Shown piece by piece: positions 1-12,146 of a DNA stretch of 64,000 nt (its first letter is position 1; each line of letters opens with the position of its first letter). A model generated the notes under the pieces. It had not been told where the DNA came from, ran no database searches, and saw nothing but the letters and a program-made list of their open reading frames with translations. This DNA comes from Cladochytrium replicatum. Lineage: Eukaryota; Chytridiomycota; Chytridiomycetes; Cladochytriales; Cladochytriaceae. Made by a program: the position numbers and the translations under genes. The stretch is taken from contig JAHLKD010000019.1 of NCBI GenBank assembly GCA_025526935.1, forward strand, positions 310,001 through 374,000, read 5' to 3'.

Positions 1-91
1 TCGCTTTCACGATTTCTTCCAACAATTGGCTCGGAAGCGTGGGGGACGTGGTGGTCGCCGAATTAGTGCGGTTTGGATTCGTTTTCTTCAT
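1..91 (-). CDS. Possible 5' end of an F-box-like protein (partial, runs off left edge)
   Basis: Reading leftwards from an ATG at position 91 gives an open frame of 30 codons that reaches the window edge. It has a Thr/Ser/Pro-rich start followed by LPSQLLEEIV, which looks like the first helix of an F-box (typically LPxELLxxI). If so, the protein would be an SCF ubiquitin-ligase adaptor. The match is a single short helix and the rest lies outside the window, so this is tentative. The opposite strand is also open here as a basic, Arg-rich frame with no recognisable domain. Confidence 0.3.
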   Translation of the reverse strand, partial: MKKTNPNRTNSATTTSPTLPSQLLEEIVKA

Positions 92-503
92 AAGAAGCTC
101 TTTCTATTCAACAGAGTGAGACGCTGCTCGTATGCGTTTGAACAATGTATTCCTCGCTGGGTCTGTTGGGTCCGGCAGAGATCGTTTGCGCTTCTTCGCA
201 CCGGCTTCGTTGTGCAGCAGGCCGCAAAACTCATCGATCTCGCAATGCAATGCGCGAGACTTACGTGCGTTGTAGCCAGACGGCCATGTTAAGTTCTAAT
301 AGGGCCACAACCCTGAGAAGAGATCGCAAAACTCAAATTCTAAATGGATAACTATGTTTGGGATGTGCCAGTGTGAGGGTGGAGAAGGGAACACAATTTT
401 GAATTCTATGGATCCAGATCAGTTTCAGTTTCATTCGATCCCCACATTTCCCTCATGCTAATTTAATGGATCTATGGTGTCAGTAAAGCCCTGTTGTGTA
501 AGT
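92..503. other. Intergenic stretch, no supported gene
   Basis: The interval separates the putative left-edge gene from the 3' end of the ADC synthase gene. A plus-strand frame is open to about 292, but it is Arg/Cys-rich, lacks an ATG start and has no domain I recognise. I see no RNA gene or repeat. Confidence 0.4.
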
Positions 504-3360
504 TTACGCATCAAACCTGGGAAGCACAGAGTTTGCCTTCAGAAGCATCTCATCATATTCTGCTGACGGATCAGAGAGTGTAATTATCGCACCACCGGCT
601 CCGATAGAAACCTCTGAAGTACAAAAATTGGAATCAGAAACTCACATGGTAAATACTGACTGCACCTACTTCCATCTTCGGAAAACACCGCAGTTCTAAT
701 AATGACACTCATGTCACACGCTCCAGTAAGTGACAAGAACCCTAGAACTCCAGAGTACGGCCCTCGCGGAACACCTTCGAGCTGTTCAAGTATCTCGACT
801 GTGCGACGCTTCGGAGCACCGGTCATTGAACCGGGGGGAAACGACCGCATTACAGCATCGACATGCGTGAGGCCTACCCTGAGACGTCCCCGGATCGTGC
901 TGACAAGCTGGTGAACTGTTGCATACGACTCAACAACCATCAGCTCCGGGACAGCCACAGTGTCACGTTCCGTGATCGCGTTGAGGTCGTTGCGGATCAG
1001 ATCAACAATCTGAAACATCAACAAGATGAACACCCCAATTGGACGACTTTTGGATCAGAATTACCATCAAATTTTCCGACCGGTCCTTTTCGTTCTCTCC
1101 GAGCTGCTTTCTTCGTCGCTCATCTTCTTCCACGTCAATCTCAAGCGCTTCGCCACCAGCTGCATTGTCGCTCCGCTTGATCGCTCGGGCCACGGTTCCC
1201 TTTATCGGCTTCATGCTCACCCACCCTTCCTCGTCGACTCTCAAGAACCGCTCGGGCGACGAACTTGCCAAAACCAGCCGTCCTTTTGTCTCCTTCCGTT
1301 CGAGAGGTGGGCCGAAATCGATGAAAGCGCCATACGGTGCTGGATTTCTCCGCCTCAAAATCTTATAAAACTCGTACGGCGCTGACGGTTTCAGCCTCTC
1401 GAATTCCGTGGAAATCCGCGTCGTAAGACACACTTCGTACGTCTCGCCGTCCCTAATCTTTTCGAGCGACTGAGAGATGTTATCGATGTACGTTTCTCTA
1501 GGATGTGCAATACGCAGGATCTGAGTTGAATCTGGAACGCTTTTGCATTTTGAAACACCGTTTTGCTGCAAGCTCAACTGCCTCAAAAACGCCTCAGTTT
1601 CTGATAACCAGAGCATATCGCTTTCGGGTGAACTTTCGACCATGGATGTAACATAGACCGTCCCTTCCTCGTGATCGAAGACCACCATACGGTCCGCGAA
1701 AACGAATGCGGCGTCTGGTGCGTCTTCAGCAGAGAGGTGCTGGAATGATTTATGCACATCGTTGCTCTGTGACGATGCGTCGAACTGCTGGGCAGAAGGA
1801 AAGCTCTCGGACTTCATCTCGTATCCGAAGTACCCAACCATTCCACCCAAAAAGATGAATGGTAGTTTATCCAAACTCCCAATGACCTTTCCGTTTTTGC
1901 ATTCGACTGCGTCCACCCTTCTCTGCTCCGGCGAGTGCAAGCAGTCCAACCCATACGACTCGAGCTTTTGGGCGAGCCATTGAAAGAATGTCTGGTTGTT
2001 TGGCAATTCGATGGTTTCTTCAGAAGCTCTTCTCTGAGGATGCCGAAGACTCAGCGTTCGGGACTTGTTTGAGAATCTAACAGAGAAGCTAACAACGAAC
2101 ACTTGAGTGACTCGAAATTAAGAGACCAAAGATATTCCTATCCAACCTCCTGGGACCATCTCCAGAACCCATGAACGAGAATCGGCTTCTTTTCTTTTCG
2201 ACCTTTGCAGAATCCAGCCAAAACCGGGAAACATCCTCTTTAGATCCAAACAAGCCATCGAACGCAACTTGGGGTTGTACCCAGAGCCCAGAGATTCTGT
2301 GTACTCGAATCCTATATTGGGATGAAGCATGTACTCGAGGTGCTGGGTCGACGAGCGGGCTGGGTATACTTGTGAGGTTGGAGATGTGAGAGGGCAACGG
2401 AGCGCTTGCTTTGAGACGATTCGGATCATGCTGGTTCCAGTACAAAACGGTCATATCGAACAAGTTTCGGATGAATTTCCTTCCATGATCCGTGCATATA
2501 GACTATCCATTCAATAAGAAATAAAGCCGATGGACAAATTCAGAAACGTTTTAACTGACCTCCGGATGAAACTGAACTCCCCACAGTGGTTTCGAGACGT
2601 GCTCCAATCCCATCACGATCCGATTTCCATCCGGCAATAGAGTCCAAGCGGTCACCTGAAAGTCTGACGGCAGATCTGCAAGAAACAGCTTATTTACACA
2701 CTGAAGGGAAATGTTCGAACTCATCTGAACCTCTTTCCGAAACGATCAACGAATGATATCGGACGACGTTCACAGGGGATGGTATCTCAGCGAACAACCC
2801 GCTTCCAGCATGAACCACCGGGCTAAGGCGCCCGTGAACAGGTTTAGGCGCGTGAACCACCTTCCCACCGTGCGCAGCTGCGATCCCTTGGTGTCCCAAA
2901 CAGACTCCCAAGACCGGGATCCGACCCTCTTGCAGAAGTTTCTCACACACTCCAAAGTCCTATATCGAAACATTTCAAACGTTAGATGCGCGCATGCAGT
3001 AGTCGACGAATTTTTCCCGCACTTCCTCGCGATCGGGTCGACCTGGGCCTGGGGAAATGACCACTTGCTGAAAGTACGGAAGGATATCGCAGAGAGATTC
3101 CCTGGGTTGGGAAAGCAAATGGATCAGAACACATTGAACGAGCGCATCGATTGTACGATTGTGTATCACCATGAAAGTTGGTCGTTGAAAATCACAACAG
3201 TCTCGTTCAATGGCTCAGATGCGGACTTTTCGTCAGAGTACGGGTTGCAGCAGTATTGATACAGGTTCATGGTATACGAATCATAGTTGTCGATGATGAG
3301 GGTGCGCACTACAGGCATTGCAGGCGTGCCCGGCTCAACTCCCGATTTTCTTGCCATCAA
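504..3360 (-). CDS. ABZ1: Bifunctional aminodeoxychorismate (PABA) synthase, glutaminase-PabB fusion
   Basis: This enzyme makes 4-amino-4-deoxychorismate from chorismate and glutamine, the first committed step to p-aminobenzoate and folate. The N-terminal exons (3360 to about 2690) encode a class I glutamine amidotransferase: [14 protein letters not shown], then ISPGPGRPD, then [11 protein letters not shown] with the catalytic Cys. The next exons (about 2460 to 504) encode the chorismate-binding domain, with [47 protein letters not shown] and, near the end, [13 protein letters not shown]. The Lys in PIKGT is the PabB hallmark; anthranilate synthase has Ala there, so this is PABA rather than tryptophan synthesis. 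The frame ends at a TAA at 504-506. Several introns are required. The start at 3360 is the first ATG in frame; a second Met lies 11 codons or so downstream. Fungal homologues share this fused architecture. Confidence 0.93.
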
Positions 3361-3458
3361 CGTATTCAGCAGCAGCAGCTAACCACCCCAAAAGCAACCT
3401 AATTTATGACAGATGCTGCGCCATTTGCGCAGTTTAGCGGGTGTAAACTTTGACATTA

Positions 3459-4729
3459 TCATCTCTGTGTGGGCCGCTTTTTGGGCTTTCCCTGCTTCGG
3501 AACAGAAATCACCAAACCAAGATCAGTCCACATTTTCAAAAACGATCGCACACTCCCACTTTGTTTGCTGAGGTGCTCGATTTGCGCGGTCGCTTTTGCC
3601 ACGGAGGATATGACCAGCGAAGATTGGGTGGACATTGTTAAAGACGCAGCTGAAGAATTGGTTCATCCATCGTCATATCCTGGTGCCAGGAAAGTCAGAA
3701 TCGTGTTTTGAATGGTGTTGCTTGCTCACCTGCTCGAGTGGTTCATCAATCAGAGGCGTTGGCGACTCCTCACCAGAATCTGCTTGTACAGTATCATCGT
3801 CCGATAGGAATCCATCCTTCTCGTCACAGGCAACCTCAAAGCACTCAAAGAATTGCATGGTTGCGCCATCTGCTCATAATTGTAAAAAATTTCGTCCATA
3901 TGGCTAACATATCTTATGCTTTACCGTCTCTCCTGCCTGCTTCCTCCGCTTCCCCGATCGCTTTCGTACTTTGAGCAATAACAGTTCATTTCCTCCTCTA
4001 ACAGTTCATTTCCTCATCGTCAATAAGCTCCCTAATATCGGCTTCATCTTGTGCTTGCATTTGCGCTATCAACAAAAACATGTTTAAAAATCGCGGAAAT
4101 CCCTTGGGTTTGCGAACGTGTGAAGCTTTTGAACTCGTCATCGGATTCATGGGCCTCCTGCTAAAAAAACATTGACTTGTGCTTTTTCGACTTCTTCTTC
4201 AAAGCCCTGGAAGACGAAGCATACCTTGTGGTACATCAGAAGTTGAAGTTTCAGATCTAGCTTCTGACAGCATTTTCTGAGTTTCAGAATTTCCCGTGCT
4301 GGGCGGTGTGTTTGACGAGGGAAAGCCTCCAGAATGCAGCTTGCCTATGTCAAGTTTGAGAGGATCGTCATTATCGTCGAAATGATCGAGTCGTTCAGCA
4401 ATGCTAACTGAATGGTCTTGCGTGCGGCTAGGCTTCGGGAATATTGCCGTTCCCGAATACACTTTCGTCACGGATGCCACGAACAGATTTCCATTGTGAA
4501 ACTTTCACCGTTTGGCTCTCTTGCGGAATTCCTGTTCGTGCAAGGTCAACATCGCTGGCGTGGCCGTCATTTCGCTGTCATCGCTGAATTCGTCATTTCA
4601 TTCATAAACGGATCCGCCTTCCCCTTCACTTTCTTCATCGTCTTCCTCTCTGGAGAGATCAATGTCGCTGTTGATATGTCAGAATTTTCCACGTGCAGAA
4701 AAGGGTGGAGTACCTGTCCAATATCCCAT
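3459..4729 (-). CDS. Acidic Ser/Asp/Glu-rich nuclear-type protein, possibly MRC1/claspin-like, possibly broken
   Basis: Several minus-strand segments look coding because of composition. They are an acidic run (DIDLSREEDDEESEG), a Ser-rich segment with AERLDHFDDNDDPLKLD, then EAHESDDEF, DEADIRELIDDEE, DGFLSDDD, and a final basic exon ending PKKRPTQR before a TGA at 3459-3461. The pair ESDDE...IDDEE resembles the MRC1/claspin acidic core, a replication-checkpoint mediator, but that is a weak composition-level match. From the ATG at 4729 down to about 4199 the same frame stays open apart from three TGA codons. No splice pattern I tried joins everything cleanly. It is either a gene with unusually short introns or a pseudogene. 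It lies head-to-head with VPS45, about 120 bases away. Confidence 0.4.
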
Positions 4730-4852
4730 GATCTGATTCGATTTTGATTAGTTTGGGATTGGGGAGTGACATATTTGAGCACCGCACCTTCCTTTCTGGG
4801 ATGGGAAATGAACAGCCACGCCAAGCCACTGAGCATCCAACACAACACCATC

Positions 4853-7078
4853 ATGGATCTGGTCAGGAGCGTTCAAAACTACTTTGCAAAGATGGTCTCC
4901 GAGGTTTCGGGGATGAAGGTGCTTCTACTGGACGCTGAAACGGTACGAATGCATGCATGCATGCGTTGATCTGCCAAATAATGAAATATGCCCCGCAGAC
5001 CCCGATAATCTCCATTGTGATGACCCAGTCCCAACTGCTGGCAAAGGAAATCTACCTCATCGACAAAGTGGAAAATAGACAGAGGGAGAAAATGCGCCAT
5101 TTGAAGTGTCTGTGCTTCGTGCGACCATCGCCGGAATCAATACAGGCTGTGGTCGAGGAACTGCGAGAGCCAGCTTACGGGGAATACTATTTATGTAATT
5201 AGTTCGGACCATTTTTCTCAGGTGTGCTTATGGTGGTTGAAAGATTTCAGCAACACATTGAAGAAGTCGTCGGTGGAGCGATTGGCGGAAGTTGACGAGC
5301 AAGAAGTTGTGAGAGAAGTGCAGGTGAATCAAGTTGTCTGAAAGGATTGGTGGGCAGAAGAGCTCTGATGCAACGAACCAGGAATTTTTTGCGGACTTCC
5401 ATGCAGTCAACTCAGATTTGTTCTTGCTCAACATGTCCGCACCCTCTTACCCCCTCTATGTCGAGAATTTGTCAACGTGGGATACTCGAAGCTTCGCACG
5501 TGCAACAGAGGGATTGCTGTCCGTATTGCTTGCGTTGAAGAAGAAGCCAATCATTCGTTACCAGAGAAATTCGGCTGTTGCAAAGAAGCTAGCATCCGAA
5601 GTCATGGTATGTTGTTGATCACATCAACAAATTGTGTTCTTCAACTTATTTTTGGATTTAGTACAATATGCAGCAAGAGGGGCCGTTGTTTGAGTTTCGA
5701 CGAACGGACACACCTCCTGTTCTATTGATCCTGGACAGAAAAAATGATCCAGTGACTCCGCTTCTCATTCCCTGGACGTATCAAGCGATGGTTCATGAGC
5801 TGATGGGTATCGTTAATGGCCGTGTGGATCTCTCTACTGTTCCGGACGTTCGCTCTGAGCTTAAGGTAGGACCTTAACTTTTGTAGGTCATGTTTAACCA
5901 AAAGATTGTTACTCCAGGAAGTCGTTCTTTCGACGGATCAGGATGAGTTTTACAAAAACACAATGTTTCTAAATATGGGTGATCTTGGAGCGCAGATCAA
6001 AGATTATGTCACGGATTTCCAAGCAAAGCACAAGTCATCGATGCAAATCGACTCGATTGCCGACATGAAGCGATTCGTGGAACAGTACCCCGACTTCAGG
6101 AAGTTATCCGGCAACGTGACGAAGCATGTCACACTGGTCGGCGAGCTCAGTCGACTTGTAGACAAACAGTCTCTGCTGGAGGTTTCTGAACTGGAACAGA
6201 ATCTTGCCGTTGCTGACAATCACAACCAAGACCTGAAGGTTTAAAAATATTGAGACACTTTTAGATATGTAATTAACTGCGGATCCCCGTTTTGCAGAGC
6301 TTGTTGAAGCTCATTGAAAAGCCAAGTGTACCGGAGATCCGAAAGGCTATTATGGCCGCTCTATACGCCCTTAGATACGAGAAGTCCCCCACGAACTCGA
6401 TCCCAACCATACTTGAAGCACTTTCGAAGAATGGGGTCAGTGATCGAACTGTATCAGTAAGTCGTCTCATTTTAACTGACCGATCTGATGATATGTTGAT
6501 TCACAGGCTGTCAGCTGGATCGTGCAGTATGCTGGAGTTGATCAGCGCCAAGAGGGGCTTTTCTCGAGCGAGAATGTCGTTAACCGAGCGAAAACAATAA
6601 TCAAAGGGTTGAAGGTACGATTTGAACCAATGAATGAATTGTCCTATTGACCATAATACACAGGGAGTTGAGAATGTATATACACAGCATCAACCCGTTT
6701 TAGTCAGCACCATTGAGGCGCTGATCAAAGGAAAGCTTAAAGATGCCTCATACCCGTTCATTGACAGTAGCACCAGAGACAGGTCAGTCGACCAACTCTC
6801 ACTTGACCGATTTGTCGACTGATCCGCTTTGCAGACCCCAGGATATCATTGTCTTTATCATCGGAGGTGTCACTTACGCAGAAGCGCGCGAGATCACAAA
6901 GCTGAACGCCGCCCACAGTCCATCTGTGCGCATTGTGCTTGGAGGCACGACTGTCCACAATAGTTCCAGTTTCGTTCGCGAGGTGATTGAATCGATGGCA
7001 CGCACTGGAGGGGGCGGCAAGGACTTCAATCCGCGATCGCCGCCTTCGAGCCGGCTTAAGAGCAACACCCTGCAATGA
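4853..7078 (+). CDS. VPS45: VPS45, Sec1/Munc18 family vacuolar sorting protein
   Basis: A Sec1/Munc18 protein that binds the endosomal/TGN syntaxin (Tlg2/Pep12 class) and supports SNARE assembly in traffic to the vacuole. The exons give a near-collinear match to the family: [11 protein letters not shown] at the start, [36 protein letters not shown]-like segment, [58 protein letters not shown]-like, [15 protein letters not shown], and [15 protein letters not shown] followed by [11 protein letters not shown]. About eight introns of 50 to 70 bases are needed. The first one (about 4941-4999) contains a short GCAT repeat. The start at 4853 is chosen because the family begins with this amphipathic helix; an upstream in-frame ATG at 4808 or 4766 would only add residues not seen in the family. 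The stop is TGA at 7076-7078. Confidence 0.95.
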
Positions 7079-7104
7079 ATAAATTTCACATAGTCACGTG
7101 CCAC

Positions 7105-10100
7105 ATGTTCATCAAACCATTGGAAGCCCATCAGGTGCAGGTGCCGGGAGCAGCATGGCAGGACCATGCGGGGAACCCCCACTTTGCATTGCAGAGTAGG
7201 AAAAGCAACACGAGTGCTATCACCACGGCGTTCTACGGGTGGTCGCTGTTTGGATCTGGCGCGTCGCAGAAAGATTCAAACCAGGCGAGAATAAAACAGC
7301 TTTCCGAGTTTGATTACCGCATCGTATTCAGGACGGGAGGAACGAGAGACACTCCTGATGTTCCGATGTCTAAAACTCCAAGTCAGGGTGGACCAGGGTC
7401 GCCGACTCGACGAAGCGAACATGTCGTTGCTGTGGCTGATAGCTTTGAGAAGATCCGCGCAGACTGGAATTGGGTCGAGAAAAACTACTTCCTAAAGGTG
7501 GTTAATGAGAAGATCATCTTTTTCTGCCTCGATTGGCTTGCTGATTGTCTGATCCAGCTGGCAGAGTTGGATGCTGTTGCACAATCTGGATCGGAGTTAG
7601 ATGCTTACATACTCAAACAGTTTGAAGATATTAGCGAAGAGTTTAATGGTGAGGAAATTCTAAGAGATCGGTATGTCTGCCTGACTTTGACATGCAGACG
7701 GAAAATCGGCACTAGCCCAAGGATTTAAAGATCAACTGCTAGCCATCTGGCCGGATCTCCAGCGTGAGGTAGTGCTTAATGGTACGTGTCTCTCAAGTTC
7801 GGATGACATGATCTGATCATGTGGCCTAAGTATACCCATGCAGCTACTCGAAAGATGAATCCCAAATCATCAAAGGTCAAATGGCGATCACTCGGAATAT
7901 GAGCATCTTTCGAGCCGCTCCAGGATCATCTAACGATCGTCCATCGGAGAGTATTATTGTGGTTATCCCATTCAAAGACGTTACGACGGTTGATTTGGTT
8001 AACTCAAAGCGGGTACTTGGGCCAGAGTCGATACAGCTAATCCTGTCAGAACAAGCAGTAGGTTACCGTATCTCTCTATTTCATTTCGTTGATCTTCAAT
8101 TGTAGTTCAATTTCGCACTCTTATTCCATCGAAAAGAAGTCTTTCGCACTCTCTGTGCACTTGTAAATGCCTCCATGAATCGCCTAGTCAAAGGCGCAGA
8201 AACGTCAATATCCGCTTCGTCGGACTTGTACGCGAAGGGAAACACGACAGGAGACTTGGCCAGTAATCTTCTAAGCAGTCGCGGCGGTGGTTTGCTTTCT
8301 CTCGGTCGATCACGGGAAGACATCACTTACCCTCGTCCATTACCGATGAGAAATATTACGGAGACGTTCGAAGAGGAGGATTTTGCTGACCACAAGAATA
8401 GCCCGCGGGTTTCAGACGTCAGAGAGCCTGCGCCAAAGACCACCAATGCTTTATCGGGAAGCACATCTTCAACTCCCAGAAGCTCGGTTGGCGATACTCG
8501 TTCTTCGATAGGTGACTTGACACATTCAAGTGCCCACGCGTTGTTGGGTTACTCCCAGATTGCAATCGCCAAGGTCAACTCCTCTGACGACGTAAACGAC
8601 CAGCTTCGCCAACTTGAGTTTCGAAATCTGTTTAAGCTGCCTGTTGAAGAGACGATCATTCTTGAAGAGCTTTCGTGCTACTATTGGCATAGAGGGACAA
8701 GCACTTCCACACAAGGAAACCTCTACCTGTCGCAAAACTTTCTGAATTTTGCGTCACTTTCGCCACCAGGCACCGTATCAAGCATTGTGGGGTCTTCGGC
8801 CAGTGGCAATCCAGATTTCAGTGTCCATCCGGCCCCACCGGTTCCAGCTCTTTCGATGTTGTTTGACCCTCCACAGGAACCCACGCATATCTTCGCTGTT
8901 CCATATCCCCACATTGTTTCGGTGAAAAAGCAGCCTCCAACTGCACTATCCGCTTCGATCGGAAAGCTTAACGCCATCTCGCTATCCGGGTTCCTCGTAT
9001 TTTCGACAAAGAGCAAGCAGGAGTTCTGGCTTTCATTCTCCAACACGAAAACTCGAGATCACGTCGTAGAAGTTTTGCTTCAGCGTATGAAAACTGTCGA
9101 TTGGCGATTCGATGACAATGTGACCATCGGTGGGAGAAACGGAACTGGACCATTAAGTACGAGTCGAACCGTACGGTCGCCTCCAGCCGGTAGCCCACAA
9201 ATACTTACACCGGGAACACCCAGTCGTCGGAGTTCGTCCAGTAACAACAGTTTGGACGACTTCTTTGGAAACGACACCGATGTTACGTACAACGCACATC
9301 TGCACGCCGTTGGAGGTCGATCCACTCAGATTGTTCAGTTCGGGATGAAATTCTTGTTTGAAGGCGGACTTCGAATCCAAACACCTGGTTCCGGAGTTTC
9401 AAGAGATACACAGCAATGGATCGACTACATGGAACAGAACGGGAAAGATGTCTGCATGGTTAAAGACCTGAAGGCTCTGCGGGATTTGATTCTGAAAGCA
9501 AATGGAGTTCCAGAACAGTTTCGTGGCGACTTTTGGTATGCCTCCCGGTCAACCCATGATACCTTTGGCTTAGACTCTTTGTTTTAGGATGATGTGCTCC
9601 GGTGCATGGTATTCAAGACCGAATCAGCAGTACTACCGTAACTTGGTGCACTCCTACTCCGGCCAAATTTCTCCTTACACTGAGGAAATCGAAAAAGATG
9701 TGCACAGGTGAGTTCAAAACTGCTGACACAAAAATGCTTGTACTGATGTAATAATCCTATCAACAGGAGCCTTCCAGAACACTCGGCATATCAGTCTCAG
9801 ATTGGAACTGATGCGCTAAGAAGGCTTTTGACTGCTTATTCCTGGCGAAACCCAACGATTGGGTATGCCCAAGCTCTCAACATCATTTCAGCCGTTCTTT
9901 TGCTCTACTTGAGGGAGGAAGATGCATTTTGGATGCTGTGTGAGTGTGGACGAGACGAACGTTAGGCGCACGTATTTAAAACATTTTCGCAGGTATTTTG
10001 GTTGAAAGGATTCTTCCCGATCACTACACGAAGACGCTGGTCGGATCCGTTGTAGACCAATCTGTGTTTTCACATCTGGTTCAAACTTTCCTTCCCGCTT

Positions 10101-12079
10101 TATGGCAACATCTATCGACAAAGCTTTACCTTGAATTGGCTACCATCTCCGTCCCGTGGTTCGTGTGCCTCTATCTCAACACGGTTCCGCTTGAATGCGG
10201 CATTCGCCTTCTTGACTCGTTTTTCCTCGACGGTCCAAAGTTCTTGTTCTGGTTCTCACTTGCCGTACTCAAGATTAACGAAAAGAAGCTCGTGGCCAAA
10301 GGACGTGACGACGATCTGTTTGTACGAATTTTGAAGGACTTTTTTCAGAGGCTCGGAAGCGAGGAGGAAGAGGATCACAAGGTCGGTGGAGCACATGCCC
10401 CTGGTGCAAGTCCTGGAGATACGTTACGCGGGCGGGCGCTGTACGATTACGTTCTCAATGTAGCGTACACTACCTTTGCTGCAGTGGTTACGACTGACAC
10501 GATAGAGTATCTCCGAATGAGGTACCGGATCAAAGTGGTTCACCAAACTGAGGGGCTCAGCCGCAAAAGCCAAGTACGGACACTTGCCGAGCAGGTATCC
10601 CTGACGTTCAACGAAGTTGGCATAGTATTCGATGCAGTGCGCAGAATAGAGTATGCAAACGAAGAAACGTCCTTGGGAGAAGAAACAAACAAAACTCAGG
10701 TGTCGCTTTCGAAAGCTGATGCTTCGAATCAAGATGAGGAGAACATCAAAATGCTTCTGGCTCGAGAAGGTGGATGGGGCATTATGGGTGGAAGGACCTC
10801 TTACACCAGGAGTGGTCAGCCGACCCCGATGACCCCTCTCCCTCCACGATCGAACAATCCCGCCCAAGATTCTTCGGCCGATTCGAAAGCTGGCGGGAAG
10901 AAGCTGCTGCGGTTACATGATTTTAGGACCGTTTTCAACAGGGTATCACCATGGCGATCAGCTTATGCTCCATTAACATATGGAGGGCGAACAACCAACG
11001 GAGGAGATATCTCGTCTCAATCTTCAGCAGACCCACCGCAGATTCCTGTGACAGATCGGATTTACTTTTATTGCGCCATGAACTACCAATTCCTTCGGCA
11101 GAGCCAAACAAAAGCAGGCGGGTACGATGACGGATCTGGACATGACGCTTCACAACTAGGTTCTAATGGTGTAGAGGAAACAGCCACGAACGATCCAAAA
11201 AGCGGTCGAGGGATGGTGGATCTTGCCACGATTGTCCAAGTTCTTGATATTATCATGAAGCAGCCGTTGCAGTCTCGGCTTCGCTTCCTCTTTGACTTGC
11301 ACGACCTGGACGCAGATGGTTTTTTGAGCAAGACAGAACTTAAAGCAGCCATGGACACACTGCTGGAAATATTCGAGCGTGCTAGAGCTGATGGATTTGG
11401 GAAGCTTGGGACTACCGCAAAGGCGGCTGATACACCTGTCTTAGGCGATCAAGGCCTGAAGAAGCCCGCTCAAATGGAGGATGAAGAGCTCTATTTTAGA
11501 GCTGTGAGCTCGTTCCTAAACACAGCGTTACGTCTCGGGAATAACAAACCGTTTGGTGTTGCATCAGCGTTATCTCAAGGAGGAAGTAGCGCAGCTCAGG
11601 GGATGAAGAAATCGTACAGTGCGAGCTTTTCGTCCACCAAGTACGCACAACCAGTCGCCCGACCAGATGATATTGTGAATATCCCTGGTGCGAATGGTAG
11701 CGAGTTGTCTCAATACGGCGTAGCGTTAGCGAGAAGGAGTTCAAGTGGCCATTCAGGGCGAAATCGGTCGGCATCGGTATCTCATTCTCCGGGGACGATT
11801 CTTACGGAGCATCAGCTGCCCGGACGGAAGCTCAGTACGATTGCAGGTAGCCAAATGGAAGATTCAGATAAGCCTGCTATTCCTGGACTTGCATCCAACA
11901 TCCCGCTCAGCGATGATAATTTCCGTCTTTCTTTCAACGAGTTTTTGCTTGCTGTCATGTCTCAGTCGGTGTTCGTGCAGTTTTTTGAACGCACATGGAC
12001 ACTCAGGGTGGACATGGACGCGGGTGTTGGGACGTTAGAAGCGGCAGCGGGTGGGAAGGTCATCATAGACTGGAATTGA
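7105..12079 (+). CDS. GRAM-TBC-EF-hand Rab GTPase-activating protein (TBC1D8/9, Gyp2 type)
   Basis: Predicted to stimulate GTP hydrolysis by a Rab GTPase at a membrane. The order of parts follows the TBC1D8/TBC1D9 family. It starts [11 protein letters not shown]...FALQSRK, then has a WNWVEKN segment, a first GRAM-like region (about 7850-8060), and a second GRAM region ([14 protein letters not shown] at about 8600). The TBC domain follows: FRGDFW, IEKDVHRSLPEH with the arginine finger, [10 protein letters not shown] with the glutamine finger, and EEDAFWMLC. Near 11310 is an EF-hand-like loop, [13 protein letters not shown]. Both TBC catalytic residues are present. Long Ser-rich linkers make it larger than its animal relatives. 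Start 7105 is preferred over the ATG at 7075 because family members begin M-x-x-(K/N)-P-x-E. It lies only 26 bases after VPS45 on the same strand, and both proteins act in endosomal traffic. Confidence 0.92.
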
Positions 12080-12146
12080 CCAAAATCTCATATATTTTGA
12101 CCTTATGGCACATGTTGGGTGTATAGATGAAGCAACGGAGCGAGAT

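Noticed and set aside
26-292. An 88-codon Arg-rich plus-strand frame at the left edge
   Set aside because: No ATG start (TTG), no domain, and composition typical of a shadow frame; the opposite strand offers a more plausible F-box-like start.
504-3360. Anthranilate synthase as the identity of the chorismate enzyme
   Set aside because: The PIKGT motif has the Lys typical of PabB rather than the Ala of TrpE, and the glutaminase-first fusion is the fungal PABA synthase layout.
4949-4966. A GCAT tetranucleotide run
   Set aside because: Four units only, inside the first VPS45 intron; too short to be more than a simple-sequence tract.
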